A DNA stretch of 64,000 nucleotides, from the NCBI RefSeq assembly GCF_014836885.1, contig NZ_JACSPY010000012.1, positions 1-64,000 of the forward strand. Reading direction: 5' to 3'. Source of the DNA: Brevibacterium gallinarum (GTDB lineage: Bacteria; Actinomycetota; Actinomycetes; Actinomycetales; Brevibacteriaceae). The translations under genes and the position numbers were made by a program. The notes beneath the pieces were generated by a model. That model saw only the letters and a list, made by a program, of their open reading frames with translations. It did not search any database and was not told the DNA's origin. Of this stretch, positions 25,722 through 34,790 are shown in pieces (the first letter of the stretch is position 1; each line of letters begins with the position of its first letter).

Positions 25722-26894
25722 CTACTGGTCGTAGTCGACTTCGACGCTGTCGCTGGTGGGCACGGACTGGCAGGTGAGCACGTAGCCGGCGTCGAGCTCA
25801 TCGGGTTCGAGCGCGTAGTTGTCGGCCATGTCGACGGTGCCGGTGATGAGCTTGGCCTTGCATGTGCCGCACACCCCGCCGGCGCACGCGTACGGCACGT
25901 CGGGCCGGGTGGTGAGGGCGGTCGAGAGGATCGTGTCGGGGTTGTCCTGCGGGGTGGTGGCCTTGCCGGTGCGGCCGTCGAGGGTGAAGGTCACGGTGCG
26001 CACCGGTCCCGAGGTGGTGGTCGCCCGGCGCGGCCTGCGCGGACCTGCGCGGCCTTCGCCCTCCCTGCCGGTGGTGAAGAGCTCGAAGTGGATCCGTGAG
26101 CGGTCGACGTCGTGGGCGTCAAGCGTGGTGCGGGCCATCTCGACCAGGGGCAGGGGGCCGCAGAGGAACCATTCGTCGACGGTTTCGGGCGGGATGACGA
26201 GTTCGAGCAGCCGCGTGAGCTTGTCCTCGTCGATACGCCCGGAGTACAGCTCGGCGTTGCGGCCCTCGCCGGAGAGGAAGTGGTGGACGTCGAAGCGGCC
26301 CATGTGGGCGTCTTTGAGGTCGGCGAGGTCTTCTAGGAACATGACGTCGGTGCTTGTGCGGTTGCCGTAGATGAGCGTGAAGTGCACTCCCGGGTGGGTG
26401 CGCAGCACCGAGGCGGCCAGCGACATCACCGGGGTGATGCCGGAGCCGGCGGCGATCGCGACGATCCGGCCGGTGTCGGTCTTCGTCAGCCGGGAGGTGA
26501 AGCTGCCCTGCGGGTTCATCACCGCGATCGTGTCGCCGATGGACAGGTCGTTGCGCACGTGGGTGGAGAACAGGCCGTCGGCGACTTCCTTGACGCCGAT
26601 GCGCAGGGTCTTGCCGTCCGGGGGTGCGCACAGCGAGTAGCTGCGGCGGATCTCGGTGCCATCGATGGTGGTGCGCAGGGCGATGTGCTGGCCGGGGATG
26701 TAGGAGAACTCCTCGGAGAGCTCCTCGGGCACCGCGAAGCTGACTTCGACGGCGGTGGCGGTGAGTTCGCGGATCCCGCTGACTTCGAGGTCGTGGAAGC
26801 GCAGCCGCTGCCGAGGCGGGGCCGCGGTCTCCGGGGCGGGTGCGGTGGGGTTCTCGGCTGGGCTGGTGGTCTGGGTGTCAGAGGCTGCGGTCAT
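25722..26894 (-). CDS. paaE: PaaE, reductase of phenylacetyl-CoA epoxidase
   Basis: A 390-residue reductase that transfers electrons from NADPH through FAD and a [2Fe-2S] cluster to the PaaA di-iron site. The FAD motif RRSYSLCAPP, NAD-binding AAGSGITPVMSLA and the C-terminal ferredoxin motif CAGGVCGTCKAKL with last Cys in VLTCQSVP are all present. ATG 26894 overlaps the paaD stop (ATGA), which fixes the start; the family begins with the following short Ala/Pro-rich tail and then RFHDLEVSGIREL. A short basic insertion (GRAGPRRPRRATTTSG) separates the reductase and ferredoxin domains. Confidence 0.95.
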   Translation of the reverse strand: MTAASDTQTTSPAENPTAPAPETAAPPRQRLRFHDLEVSGIRELTATAVEVSFAVPEELSEEFSYIPGQHIALRTTIDGTEIRRSYSLCAPPDGKTLRIGVKEVADGLFSTHVRNDLSIGDTIAVMNPQGSFTSRLTKTDTGRIVAIAAGSGITPVMSLAASVLRTHPGVHFTLIYGNRTSTDVMFLEDLADLKDAHMGRFDVHHFLSGEGRNAELYSGRIDEDKLTRLLELVIPPETVDEWFLCGPLPLVEMARTTLDAHDVDRSRIHFELFTTGREGEGRAGPRRPRRATTTSGPVRTVTFTLDGRTGKATTPQDNPDTILSTALTTRPDVPYACAGGVCGTCKAKLITGTVDMADNYALEPDELDAGYVLTCQSVPTSDSVEVDYDQ

Positions 26895-27484
26895 CAGTGC
26901 ACCTTGAAGTAGTCGAAGGGCTCGAGGCAGTCGCTGCAGCGGTAGAGCGCTTTGCAGGCTGTGGAGCCGAAGCGGGAGAGTTCGGTGGTGTTGAGCGAGT
27001 GGCACAGCGGGCATTTGACGGCCATGCTCAGCCCGATCGGGCCGGCGGCGGCTTTTCCGGTCGGCGGGGCGATGCCGTAGGCGTCGAGCTTCGCTTTGCC
27101 CTCGTCGCTCATCCAGTCGGTCGTCCAGGCCGGTGAGAAGACGAGTTCGACATCGACCTCGGTGGCACCGGCGGCGCGTGCGGCGCGCTGCACGTCGACT
27201 CGGATCGTCTCCATCGCCGGGCAGCCGGAGTAGGTCGGGGTGATGACGACGTGGGCGCGCAGCCCGGCGGTCCCGCCGGTCTCCTTGCCCTCGCCGGTCT
27301 CCTTGCCCTCGGCGGTCTCGTCCGCCTCGGCGGCGGCTTCGACCTCAACGGAGCGCAGGATCCCGAGGTCGGCGATCGTGAGCACCGGGATCTCCGGATC
27401 GCACACGGAGCGCACGGAGCGCACGATCGCCTCGGCGGTCTCGGCCGGTTCGGTCATCGGGGCGGCGGTCTCGGTGGCCATCAC
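26894..27484 (-). CDS. paaD: PaaD, iron-sulfur assembly factor for phenylacetyl-CoA epoxidase
   Basis: A 196-residue protein of the PaaD/SufT (DUF59) family required for maturation of the epoxidase. The MIP18-like core includes VRSVCDPEIPVLTIADLGILRSV and VVITPTYSGCPAMETIRVDV, with the SGCPAM cysteine; the C-terminal zinc-ribbon-like part has CPLCHSLNTTELSRFGSTACKALYRCSDC. An acidic repeat EGKETGEGKETGG is inserted after the first strand. Two adjacent Met codons begin the frame (27484 and 27481). It is coupled to paaE by a four-base overlap and follows paaC by 12 bases. Confidence 0.94.
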   Translation of the reverse strand: MMATETAAPMTEPAETAEAIVRSVRSVCDPEIPVLTIADLGILRSVEVEAAAEADETAEGKETGEGKETGGTAGLRAHVVITPTYSGCPAMETIRVDVQRAARAAGATEVDVELVFSPAWTTDWMSDEGKAKLDAYGIAPPTGKAAAGPIGLSMAVKCPLCHSLNTTELSRFGSTACKALYRCSDCLEPFDYFKVH

Positions 27485-27496
27485 GATCGGTACTCC

Positions 27497-28426
27497 TCAC
27501 CAGGTGGCGCCGGGATGCTGGCGGGCGAGCACCTGCATCTCGGCGAGGATGTAGCCCAGGTGCGGTGAGTGCAGGCCGAAGCGTCCCTGCCCGCGCGCCG
27601 GCGGGATCTCCGGGACCCTCAGCGTCGCGGTCTGCAGGATCTCAGCCAGCCGGGCGTCGAACTCCTCGCGCAGGCTGGCCGGGCTCACGGCGACACCGGA
27701 GTCGATGAGGTCTGCGCACGGGCTGTCGTTGAACAGCTCGTCGACGTAGGGCCACATCATCTCCAGGCCGGCCTGCATGCGGCGGTGGGACTCCTCGGTG
27801 CCGTCGCCCAAGCGCACGGTCCACATGCTCGCGTGTTCGACGTGGTAGTCGACTTCCTTGATCGACTTCGCAGCGACCGCGGCGAGGAACTCATCACTGG
27901 AGTCGAGCAGGCCGCGGTAGAGCAGCTGCTGGTACAGGCTGGTGAGCAGCACCTTGGCGATCGTCTGCCCGAAGTCGCCGTTGGGCTGTTCGACCAGCGC
28001 GCAGGAGCGGAATTCGGCTTCGTCGCGGAAGTACGCGAGCTCGTCCTCGGTCTTGTCCAGGCCGCGGCCGGCGTACTGGAGGAACATGCGCGCGGCCCCG
28101 AGCTGGTCGAGGGCGATGTTCGTCAGCGCGATGTCCTCTTCGAGTTCAGGTCCCTTGGCGACGAGCTCCCCGAGGCGCTGGGCGGTGATGAGCGCGTCAT
28201 CGCCGAGCATGAGGGCGTAGCGGGCGACGTCCTCACTCGGCACGGAGGTGATGGTGGCTGTCAGCGGGACGCCGGCGCCAGGCAGCAGCGGGTCGACTTC
28301 GAGTTCGTCGCCGACGGTCGGCATGCCCTGGGCTGCCGGCTGGACAGGCGGTGCCGGCTCGACGGTCTCGTACGCCTCCGGGGCGTGCGCCTCGGCTTCG
28401 GGAGTGGGGTTGGTCTCGGTGCTCAC
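27497..28426 (-). CDS. paaC: PaaC, structural subunit of phenylacetyl-CoA epoxidase
   Basis: A 309-residue ferritin-like structural partner of PaaA. The conserved helices are visible in EDVARYALMLGDDALITAQRLGELVAKGPELEEDIALTNIALDQLGAARMFLQYAG and in KEVDYHVEHASMWTVRLGDGTEESHRRMQAGLEMMWPYVDELF, and the end GRFGLHSPHLGYILAEMQVLARQHPGATW is typical. The start is taken as GTG 28426, which overlaps the paaB stop as GTGA; it gives an N-terminal Pro/Ala-rich extension of about 50 residues not found in E. coli PaaC. The in-frame region upstream of 28426 belongs to paaB on another frame. Confidence 0.93.
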   Translation of the reverse strand: MSTETNPTPEAEAHAPEAYETVEPAPPVQPAAQGMPTVGDELEVDPLLPGAGVPLTATITSVPSEDVARYALMLGDDALITAQRLGELVAKGPELEEDIALTNIALDQLGAARMFLQYAGRGLDKTEDELAYFRDEAEFRSCALVEQPNGDFGQTIAKVLLTSLYQQLLYRGLLDSSDEFLAAVAAKSIKEVDYHVEHASMWTVRLGDGTEESHRRMQAGLEMMWPYVDELFNDSPCADLIDSGVAVSPASLREEFDARLAEILQTATLRVPEIPPARGQGRFGLHSPHLGYILAEMQVLARQHPGATW

Positions 28427-28773
28427 AGGTGCGGCACCCCCTCGGCGCGGGTGTAGAAGGTCGGGTGGCGGTAGACCTTGTCGGCAGCCGGTTCGAAGTA
28501 GGAGTCCTTCGAGTCCGGTTCCGAGGCGGTGATCTGCTCGCTTGGCACGACCCACAGGGACACGCCTTCGCTGCGGCGGGTGTAGAGGTCGCGCGCGTTG
28601 GCCAGGGCCATGCGCGCATCGGCGGCGTGCAGGGAGCCGGCGTGGACGTGGGAGAGCCCGCGGTTGGAGCGGATGAAGACCTCCCACAGCGGCCAGCCGC
28701 CGGTCGGCGTGCTGCCTGCCGGCGTGCCGGTGGTGGTGTTCTCCGTGCCCGAGGCGGTCGTCGGGTTGGTCAT
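28423..28773 (-). CDS. paaB: PaaB, small subunit of phenylacetyl-CoA epoxidase
   Basis: A 116-residue protein bridging PaaAC heterodimers in the epoxidase. The family core WPLWEVFIRSNRGLSHVHAGSLHAADARMALANARDLYTRRSEGVSLWVVPSEQI is complete. An N-terminal Thr/Gly-rich stretch of about 27 residues precedes it. The start ATG 28773 lies one base after the paaA stop and its stop overlaps the paaC GTG, so the three subunits are tightly coupled, consistent with a stoichiometric complex. Confidence 0.95.
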   Translation of the reverse strand: MTNPTTASGTENTTTGTPAGSTPTGGWPLWEVFIRSNRGLSHVHAGSLHAADARMALANARDLYTRRSEGVSLWVVPSEQITASEPDSKDSYFEPAADKVYRHPTFYTRAEGVPHL

Positions 28774-28774
28774 G

Positions 28775-29785
28775 TCAGCTGGCCTCCTGGTAGGCGTCGG
28801 CAGTGCGACGGGACTGCTTGGCGGCGTACGCGCTGGCCGCTTCGCGCACCCATGCGCCGTTGTCGTGGGCGGCTTTGCGGTTGGCGATGCGCAGGTGGTT
28901 GCACGGTCCGCGGCCCTTGAGGACCTCCTTGAACTCCGTCCAGTCGATTTCGCCGAAGTCGTAGTGGCCGCGATCTTCGTTCCACTTCAGGTCCGGATCC
29001 GGCAGGGTGAGGCCGAGGACCTCGGACTGCGGGACGGTCATGTCGACGAAGCGCTGGCGTAGCTCGTCGTTGGAGAAGCGCTTGATCTTCCAGGCCATCG
29101 ACTGTGCTGAGTTCGGCGAGTCGGCATCCGGTGGGCCGAACATCATGAGCGAGGGCCACCACCAGCGGTCGACGGCGTCCTGGGCCATCGCCTTCTGCGC
29201 CTCGGTGCCGTGGGAAAGTTCGTAGAGGATCTCGAAGCCCTGCCGCTGGTGGAAGGACTCCTCCTTGCAGATGCGCACCATCGCCCGGGCGTAGGGGCCG
29301 TACGAGGCGCGGCACAGCGGCACCTGGTTGCAGATCGCGGCACCGTCGACGAGCCAGCCGATCGCGCCCATGTCCGCCCAGGTGGGGGTGGGGTAGTTGA
29401 AGATCGAGGAGTACCGGGCGGTGCCTTCGATGAGCTGCTCGGTCATGGTGTCGCGGTCGATGCCGAGGGTCTCAGCGGCCGAGTAGAGGTAGAGGCCGTG
29501 GCCGGCTTCGTCCTGGACCTTGGCCATGAGGATCGACTTGCGCTTGAGGCTGGGCGCGCGGGTGATCCAGTTGCCCTCCGGCTGCATGCCGATGATCTCG
29601 GAGTGGGCGTGCTGGCCGATCTGCCGGATGAGGGTCTTGCGGTAGGCCTCGGGCATCCAGTCGCGCGGCTCGATCCGGCCTTCGGCGGCGATCCGGGCGT
29701 CGAATTCGGCCTGTGCCTCGGTGGTGTCGGGCTGGCCGTGCTGGGTGGGTACGGCAGCGGGTGCCGGGCGGTCTGCGGTGTGCAT
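28775..29785 (-). CDS. paaA: PaaA, catalytic di-iron subunit of phenylacetyl-CoA epoxidase
   Basis: A 336-residue ferritin-like oxygenase subunit that epoxidises the aromatic ring of phenylacetyl-CoA. Metal-binding helix motifs are visible in [21 protein letters not shown] and [19 protein letters not shown] (Glu-Glu-x-x-His type), and the ending [15 protein letters not shown] is close to other actinobacterial PaaA. ATG 29785 is used because AGAGGAG lies five bases upstream; family members start with a short disordered tail as here. It is first in the operon paaA-B-C-D-E-G and is preceded by an operator palindrome at 29812-29827. Confidence 0.96.
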   Translation of the reverse strand: MHTADRPAPAAVPTQHGQPDTTEAQAEFDARIAAEGRIEPRDWMPEAYRKTLIRQIGQHAHSEIIGMQPEGNWITRAPSLKRKSILMAKVQDEAGHGLYLYSAAETLGIDRDTMTEQLIEGTARYSSIFNYPTPTWADMGAIGWLVDGAAICNQVPLCRASYGPYARAMVRICKEESFHQRQGFEILYELSHGTEAQKAMAQDAVDRWWWPSLMMFGPPDADSPNSAQSMAWKIKRFSNDELRQRFVDMTVPQSEVLGLTLPDPDLKWNEDRGHYDFGEIDWTEFKEVLKGRGPCNHLRIANRKAAHDNGAWVREAASAYAAKQSRRTADAYQEAS

Positions 29786-29811
29786 CGTTGCTCCTCTGCA
29801 GATCAGAATTA

Positions 29812-29827
29812 CTGACCATTTGTTCAG
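29812..29827. promoter_or_regulatory. TetR/PaaR-type operator upstream of paaA
   Basis: CTGACC-ATTT-GTTCAG, within TTACTGACCATTTGTTCAGATAA, is an inverted repeat 27 bases upstream of paaA. It shares layout and sequence with the sites at 29931-29954, 36926-36941 and 39195-39209. Confidence 0.65.
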
Positions 29828-29902
29828 ATAATAGTAACCGGTGTGACGTGGGCCTCGCAACAGGAAAATCTGTGCGCATTCCGAGATGTTCGGCCCGTGT
29901 GG

Positions 29903-29954
29903 TTGACAGCACAGTCCTCGAGGGTGGACATTTAATGACCAAATGGTCGTTTAA
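29903..29954 (+). promoter_or_regulatory. promoter and TetR/PaaR-type operator upstream of paaI
   Basis: TTGACA at 29903-29908 is a good -35 hexamer for rightward transcription, with a poor -10 near 29926-29932. Overlapping and following it is TTTAATGACCAAATGGTCGTTTAA (29931-29954), centred on the perfect palindrome GACCAAATGGTC (29937-29948). The overlap with the start region implies repression of paaI-paaK by the downstream TetR protein. Confidence 0.6.
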
Positions 29955-29980
29955 TCGCCGCGTGCTCAAGGAGGAGCCCC

Positions 29981-30427
29981 ATGACCGACACCCAGCCCGC
30001 CCCTCACCTCATCGGCGGCCACGAGCACACCGGCCCCGAGGCGATGTACGCCAACGATCTGGCTTCCCGCCACCTCGGGATCACCCTCGACGACCACGGC
30101 GACGGGTACGCGACCTGTTCGATGACGGTGACCGAGACGATGGTCAACGGCCACGGCATCACCCACGGCGGCTACGTATTCCTCTTCGCCGACACGACCT
30201 TCGCGATGGCCTGCAACGAAATCGGCTCGGTGACCGTCGCCTCGGGCGGGGACATCACCTTCCTGCGCCCGAGCCGCACCGGTGACACGCTCACCGCCCA
30301 CGGCAAGCGCGTGGCCGCCACCGGACGTTCGGGCATCTACGACGTCGAGGTGTTCCGCGGCGACGAGCTCATCGCCGTCTACCGCGGCCGCTCCCGCACC
30401 CTGCCGGCACCGCCGGCCGCCCGCTGA
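29981..30427 (+). CDS. paaI: PaaI, hydroxyphenylacetyl-CoA thioesterase
   Basis: A 148-residue hotdog-fold thioesterase that rescues stalled phenylacetate CoA-esters by releasing free acid and CoA. The family motif NGHGITHGGYVFLFADTTFAMACN is complete, with Gly-rich HGG-Y-F-LAD pattern and the catalytic Asp in FADTTFA. AAGGAG precedes ATG 29981. It is followed by paaK after 55 bases, likely in the same transcript. Confidence 0.94.
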   Translation: MTDTQPAPHLIGGHEHTGPEAMYANDLASRHLGITLDDHGDGYATCSMTVTETMVNGHGITHGGYVFLFADTTFAMACNEIGSVTVASGGDITFLRPSRTGDTLTAHGKRVAATGRSGIYDVEVFRGDELIAVYRGRSRTLPAPPAAR

Positions 30428-30482
30428 CCCACTCCCCAACCAACCCGCTCCCCTGCCGCTGAGACGAAGGAGTCCTCACCTC

Positions 30483-31853
30483 ATGGCCGACACCACCGCC
30501 CCCTCCACGACCACCGCCTCGGGAACGGGTGCCCAGCGGCACCTCGGGCAGGCGCCGGACCCGCAGACCCTCGACCCCGAGGAGCGGATGAGCCTCGATG
30601 AGCTGCGCGCCCTGCAGCTCGAACGGCTCAAGGCCAGTGTCCGCCACGCCTATGAGAACGTGGAGCACTATCGGCGCTCGTTCGCCGAGGCCGATGTGCA
30701 TCCCGATGACATTCAGAGTCTGGAGGACCTGCAGAAGCTGCCTTTCACCCGCAAGTCCGATCTGCGCGACAACTACCCCTTCGGGATGTTCGCCGTGCCC
30801 CGCGACCAGGTCGCCCGCATCCACGCATCCTCGGGCACCACCGGCAAGCCGACCGTCGTCGGCTACACCAACGACGACATCAACCGCTGGTCGGCACTCA
30901 TCGGCCGGTCGCTGCGGGCCGCCGGCGCCCGGCCGGGCCAGATGCTGCACAATGCCTACGGCTACGGCCTGTTCACCGGCGGGCTCGGCGTGCACACCGG
31001 CGCGGAGCGCTCCGGCTACACCGTCGTGCCGATCTCCGGCGGGCAGACCCCGCGCCAGGTGCAGCTCATCCAGGACTTCCAGCCGGAGATCATCACCTCC
31101 ACCCCGACCTACCTGCTCACCATCGCCGATGAGTTCGCCCGGCAGGGCATCGACCCGGCCGAATCCTCGCTGCGCACCGCAGTGTGCGGCGCGGAGCCGT
31201 GGACGGATGGGATGCGCCGGGAGATCGAGCGGACCTTCGGCCTCGACGCTGTCGACATCTACGGCCTCTCCGAGGTGATGGGCCCAGGTGTGGCGATGGA
31301 GTGCGCGGAGACGAAGGACGGCCCGACGATCTGGGAGGATCACTTCTACCCCGAGATCGTCGACCCGTTCACCGGCGAGGTGCTGCCTGATGGCACAGAA
31401 GGCGAGCTCGTCTTCACCTCGCTGACCAAGCAGGCCACCCCGATCATCCGCTACCGCACCCACGATCTGGCCAGCCTGCTGCCGGGCACCGCGCGGCCGG
31501 CATTCCGGCGGATGTCGCGGATCACCGGACGCTCCGATGACCTCATCATCATCCGCGGCGTCAACCTCTACCCGGCACAGGTCGAAGAGGTCATCTTCGA
31601 CTTCGAGCAGCTCAGCCCGCACTTCCAGCTCGTCCTCACCCGCCCAGGGCGCATGGATGAGCTCACCATCGAGGTCGAGGCGCGTCCGGACCTGCCGACG
31701 AGCACCTGGCAGGCACTCGAGCGTCAGCTCGCCGCACGGATCAAGGAGACGGTCGGGGTGTCCTCGACGGTCATCATCGTCCATCCCGATACGCTGCAGC
31801 GTTCGGTCGGCAAGCTCAAGCGCATCATCGACCGTCGCGAGGACATCCGATAG
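30483..31853 (+). CDS. paaK: PaaK, phenylacetate-CoA ligase
   Basis: A 456-residue adenylate-forming ligase converting phenylacetate to phenylacetyl-CoA, the first step of the pathway. The ATP loop ASSGTTGKPTVVGYT (PaaK type), YGYGLFTGGLGVHTGAER and the ending PDTLQRSVGKLKRIIDRRED with the catalytic Lys are visible. ATG 30483 is set by AAGGAG upstream; a 30-residue Thr/Ser-rich N-terminus precedes the family core (ERMSLDELRALQLERLKASVRHAYENVEHYR). It lies between paaI and the TetR gene. Confidence 0.96.
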   Translation: MADTTAPSTTTASGTGAQRHLGQAPDPQTLDPEERMSLDELRALQLERLKASVRHAYENVEHYRRSFAEADVHPDDIQSLEDLQKLPFTRKSDLRDNYPFGMFAVPRDQVARIHASSGTTGKPTVVGYTNDDINRWSALIGRSLRAAGARPGQMLHNAYGYGLFTGGLGVHTGAERSGYTVVPISGGQTPRQVQLIQDFQPEIITSTPTYLLTIADEFARQGIDPAESSLRTAVCGAEPWTDGMRREIERTFGLDAVDIYGLSEVMGPGVAMECAETKDGPTIWEDHFYPEIVDPFTGEVLPDGTEGELVFTSLTKQATPIIRYRTHDLASLLPGTARPAFRRMSRITGRSDDLIIIRGVNLYPAQVEEVIFDFEQLSPHFQLVLTRPGRMDELTIEVEARPDLPTSTWQALERQLAARIKETVGVSSTVIIVHPDTLQRSVGKLKRIIDRREDIR

Positions 31854-31926
31854 GCAGATGCGGTCGCGGCGGACGAGGTGTGTTCGCTGCGGCCGCGCGG
31901 CTCCGCTTTCGTCCTAGGATGGTGGG

Positions 31927-32532
31927 ATGACTGTGCAGACGGGGGCACCGCGACGGCGCGGCCGGCCCGGATACGACCGCGAAACGCTCATCGAGCGCTC
32001 CATCGAGATCTTCAACGAGCGCGGTTATCACGGCACGTCGATGGACGCACTCGCCCGCGAGCTCGGGATCACGAAGTCGGCGATCTACCATCATGTCGGC
32101 TCGAAGGAAGACCTCCTGGAGCAGGCCATCGCCCAGGGCCTCAATCAGCTCTTCGCCGTCATCGACTCCCAGGACGCTCGCACCGAGATCTCGGCTGAAG
32201 AACGGCTGCGGGCGGTCATCCGCGGCAGCGTCGAAGTGCTCATCACCTACCGCGACTCCGTCGCCCTGCTGCTGCGGGTGCGCGGCACCTCGGCGGCAGA
32301 GCGGCGGGCGCTGGAGAAGCGCCGTGAGATCGATGAGCGCACCCGCGCACTCGTCGAGGCAGCGATCGCCGAAGGGTCCCTGCGCAGCGACATCGATCCC
32401 GGACTCATCACCCGCCTGCTCTTCGGCATGGTCAACTCGCTGACCGAGTGGTACCGGCCGCGCCCCGACCGCGACGCCGAAACCGTTGCCGACGCGGTGG
32501 CGACGATCGCATTCGAGGGGCTGCGGGCCTGA
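31927..32532 (+). CDS. paaR: PaaR, TetR-family repressor of the phenylacetate genes
   Basis: A 201-residue TetR protein. The HTH is in RETLIERSIEIFNERGYHGTSMDALARELGITKSAIYHHVGSKEDLLEQAI, followed by a helical effector domain. PaaR-type repressors in actinobacteria respond to phenylacetyl-CoA. Position immediately after paaK and the presence of four matching palindromes before paaA, paaI, paaZ and the transporter at 39341 support that role; direct binding is inferred. No such palindrome lies just before paaR itself, so it may be expressed with paaIK. Confidence 0.85.
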   Translation: MTVQTGAPRRRGRPGYDRETLIERSIEIFNERGYHGTSMDALARELGITKSAIYHHVGSKEDLLEQAIAQGLNQLFAVIDSQDARTEISAEERLRAVIRGSVEVLITYRDSVALLLRVRGTSAAERRALEKRREIDERTRALVEAAIAEGSLRSDIDPGLITRLLFGMVNSLTEWYRPRPDRDAETVADAVATIAFEGLRA

Positions 32533-32647
32533 GCGCACGCTCCGATGTCAGCGAACGGATTAGAGACCGCCCTGCGCGCAAAAGCATCCAGAACCCCCGG
32601 AAGCAACGTCAGACCTGGCGAACAGACCTAGAGAATTCGTAACGAAC

Positions 32648-34468
32648 TCATTGACTCAGCGTCCAAACCGACTCGACAGCCAAACAGGCCAATTCATGAG
32701 TGCGTTGCTCAATCTCAGACTTGTCGATCACGGAGCGATTTTCGTCATCAATCCACGCCAAAAGCGTGTCGTCTTTCGGCGCACTGTGGGTTCGAAGCAT
32801 ATTCTTTTTATCCGAACAATTCGCGTTCCCTAAATAGTTATTTGCCTGCTCGGAAAGAAGTACTAGATTACCGATTGAATACTCAGCCGAGCTCGGGCCG
32901 TCAGCCGCAAGACTCTGCGGACGAATATGTTCAATAGTCCACCGCGACTGCTCGGCTCCCGCAGGGAGCTCTTTTTTGAATTGGGCGATACGACATAGCA
33001 CATAACGTATGAGGGCCGGGCGCGAGGAGTTCTTTTGTGCTTGCGTCAGGCGTGGTTCCGAAGGCCCATAGAATAGGCGCTTAAATCCCTGTTCAACACG
33101 CGCCGTCGTTGGCAAGCCATTACGAAGTTTCTCGATTAGATCCGCGACGGCAACAGACACCTCTTGCCGCGATTCAGCTTCCTCTAGCTTCACCGAAAAG
33201 ACGTTGTATCTAGACCTAGTCCCTCCGGTGGAACCACCCGAAGCCAAAGCCGTATATTGGAAATGAAAATTTTCGATTGCACGCAATGCCTTCAGGAGTT
33301 GGCGCTTTGGCAATAAGCTACCTGCGTCATACTTGCGCACAAGCGCCAAAACGGCAGAGTTCGCCACCGTGACGTTGAACAGGGCTAGAGCCCGAATGCT
33401 GTCTTGCACTTCTGGCATTGTCAGCGCCGGAGCAGGTCCACGAGGAGCCGGCTTTTGCCGCCGAGGGAATTCAAACGAGGAATCATGCAGGTGTCGATAT
33501 GTTTTCGCGTCAAGTTCTAACTCTTCCAAGTATGCCAAGTGCGCAGCAGAATCTGCTCCGAGCTTTTCTTTCAGCCGCTTGTAGAGCTCCGGCTCCTTAA
33601 CTGCTGTGTACCTGGAATTCCAAGATTGCCAAATAAAGCGATCCATCATCGGCTGATTGTCATCCTCCGAAAGCACCCGACTCTCGAGTAACTTCCATCT
33701 ATTCGAAACAGCCTGCTGATCGCTAGAACTTGATGCGGCACCGCGAGTCAACATATTTTTAATTAGATCCGCCAGCTGCAACTCCTTCCCCCGAGTGTTC
33801 AGGGTTTCAAAAACAAGGAACGCATCTTCTTCCGAATCGAGCTCAACCTGAATTATGCGTGCCTGCAGAATATTGTTCCGGATATTCCGCAGCCGGACAT
33901 TACGCTCTTGCAGAGTTCCGCCCTCCACAGATTTGCGCACTTCTTGCTCAAAATACGACCGCGCTTGACCAATCCTGCGGGCGCTATGATCCCAGACATT
34001 TCCCGATGGAATCGAATTTGGTCTCTGAATTACCTCCCAAAACATGTTCTCTGGGCGCTTCAGAATCGGATACTCTTGCGCGTCATCATCTCTGGCAATC
34101 AAGTATCCTTGAACATTCTGTTCTAGCTCTCGTAGTTGCTTCACCTCTTCTGCCAATTCATTATCTTCGTCATGCTCATCAGCCAGGATACGCGCCATAT
34201 CCCGCACGACAGACAGCGCGATCGCGGACGTCGTTATCCGCTGCTGTCCGTCAATTAAAGAATACGTATTATTGAAAAGATCACGCTTCTCACTGATCCA
34301 AGTGACTGTCGTTCCGAAAAAGAAGTTGCCTGCGGCGAGGACTACGTCGTTCCAATAGTCCTCGAGCTCAGCTCTTCCCCAACTGTACGATCGTTGGAAA
34401 GCCGGAACATCATACAGACATTCACGAAAACAACTCTGTATTGTCTTGCTTGCTGATTCAATTCGCAT
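32648..34468 (-). CDS. DUF262-DUF1524 protein, GmrSD-like type IV restriction system
   Basis: A 606-residue protein with an N-terminal DUF262 ParB-like NTPase domain (YDVPAFQRSYSWG at 19-31; DGQQRITT at 73-80) and a C-terminal DUF1524 HNH nuclease region (EHIRPQS near 513-519, then IGNLVLLSEQANNYLGN). This architecture is that of GmrSD/BrxU-type enzymes, which use NTP hydrolysis to cut phage DNA with modified cytosines. ATG 34468 follows GGGGGAAACT; the frame also opens upstream at 34522. GC content and codon use are clearly lower than in the flanking paa genes, indicating horizontal transfer into the gap between paaR and paaZ. It stands alone, with no partner modification gene, as expected for type IV systems. 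Confidence 0.85.
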   Translation of the reverse strand: MRIESASKTIQSCFRECLYDVPAFQRSYSWGRAELEDYWNDVVLAAGNFFFGTTVTWISEKRDLFNNTYSLIDGQQRITTSAIALSVVRDMARILADEHDEDNELAEEVKQLRELEQNVQGYLIARDDDAQEYPILKRPENMFWEVIQRPNSIPSGNVWDHSARRIGQARSYFEQEVRKSVEGGTLQERNVRLRNIRNNILQARIIQVELDSEEDAFLVFETLNTRGKELQLADLIKNMLTRGAASSSSDQQAVSNRWKLLESRVLSEDDNQPMMDRFIWQSWNSRYTAVKEPELYKRLKEKLGADSAAHLAYLEELELDAKTYRHLHDSSFEFPRRQKPAPRGPAPALTMPEVQDSIRALALFNVTVANSAVLALVRKYDAGSLLPKRQLLKALRAIENFHFQYTALASGGSTGGTRSRYNVFSVKLEEAESRQEVSVAVADLIEKLRNGLPTTARVEQGFKRLFYGPSEPRLTQAQKNSSRPALIRYVLCRIAQFKKELPAGAEQSRWTIEHIRPQSLAADGPSSAEYSIGNLVLLSEQANNYLGNANCSDKKNMLRTHSAPKDDTLLAWIDDENRSVIDKSEIEQRTHELACLAVESVWTLSQ

Positions 34469-34790
34469 AGTTTCCCCCAGGAGGTTGACAGCACTCTGTA
34501 CCTCGCCAGCGTACGCCAGCATTCCGCGGATATCTAGTCATCCAACACGACCATGGTGTCGCATTCGTATAATGCCTATGCTGAGCTTACCTCTGCGCGG
34601 TAGACCAGCAGTCCTCGCAGGTAAGCAAAATACCTAGCCTCACTTTGCCTCGGATTACCCTATGCTCGTCTGACGTCTTTTTTATTAGTTTTGGCAGACC
34701 GCAACCGTATATTTCGCTATGACATCGTGCTCGCTGTTTGACTGTCAGTGCAGCGACCGCTCTTCTTACGTAGCGGGGCCATCCCAGTAC
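34469..34790. other. AT-richer intergenic region
   Basis: About 320 bases between the restriction gene and the paaZ stop. It is less GC-rich than the core, has no credible coding frame, and ends at the strongly GC-rich paaZ. It presumably holds the promoter of the restriction gene (minus strand) and the junction of the inserted segment. I see no matching repeat on the left junction at 32533-32647. Confidence 0.45.

Noticed and set aside
30369..31784. 471-codon minus frame opposite paaK
   Set aside because: Antisense shadow with no recognisable domain; paaK is unambiguous.
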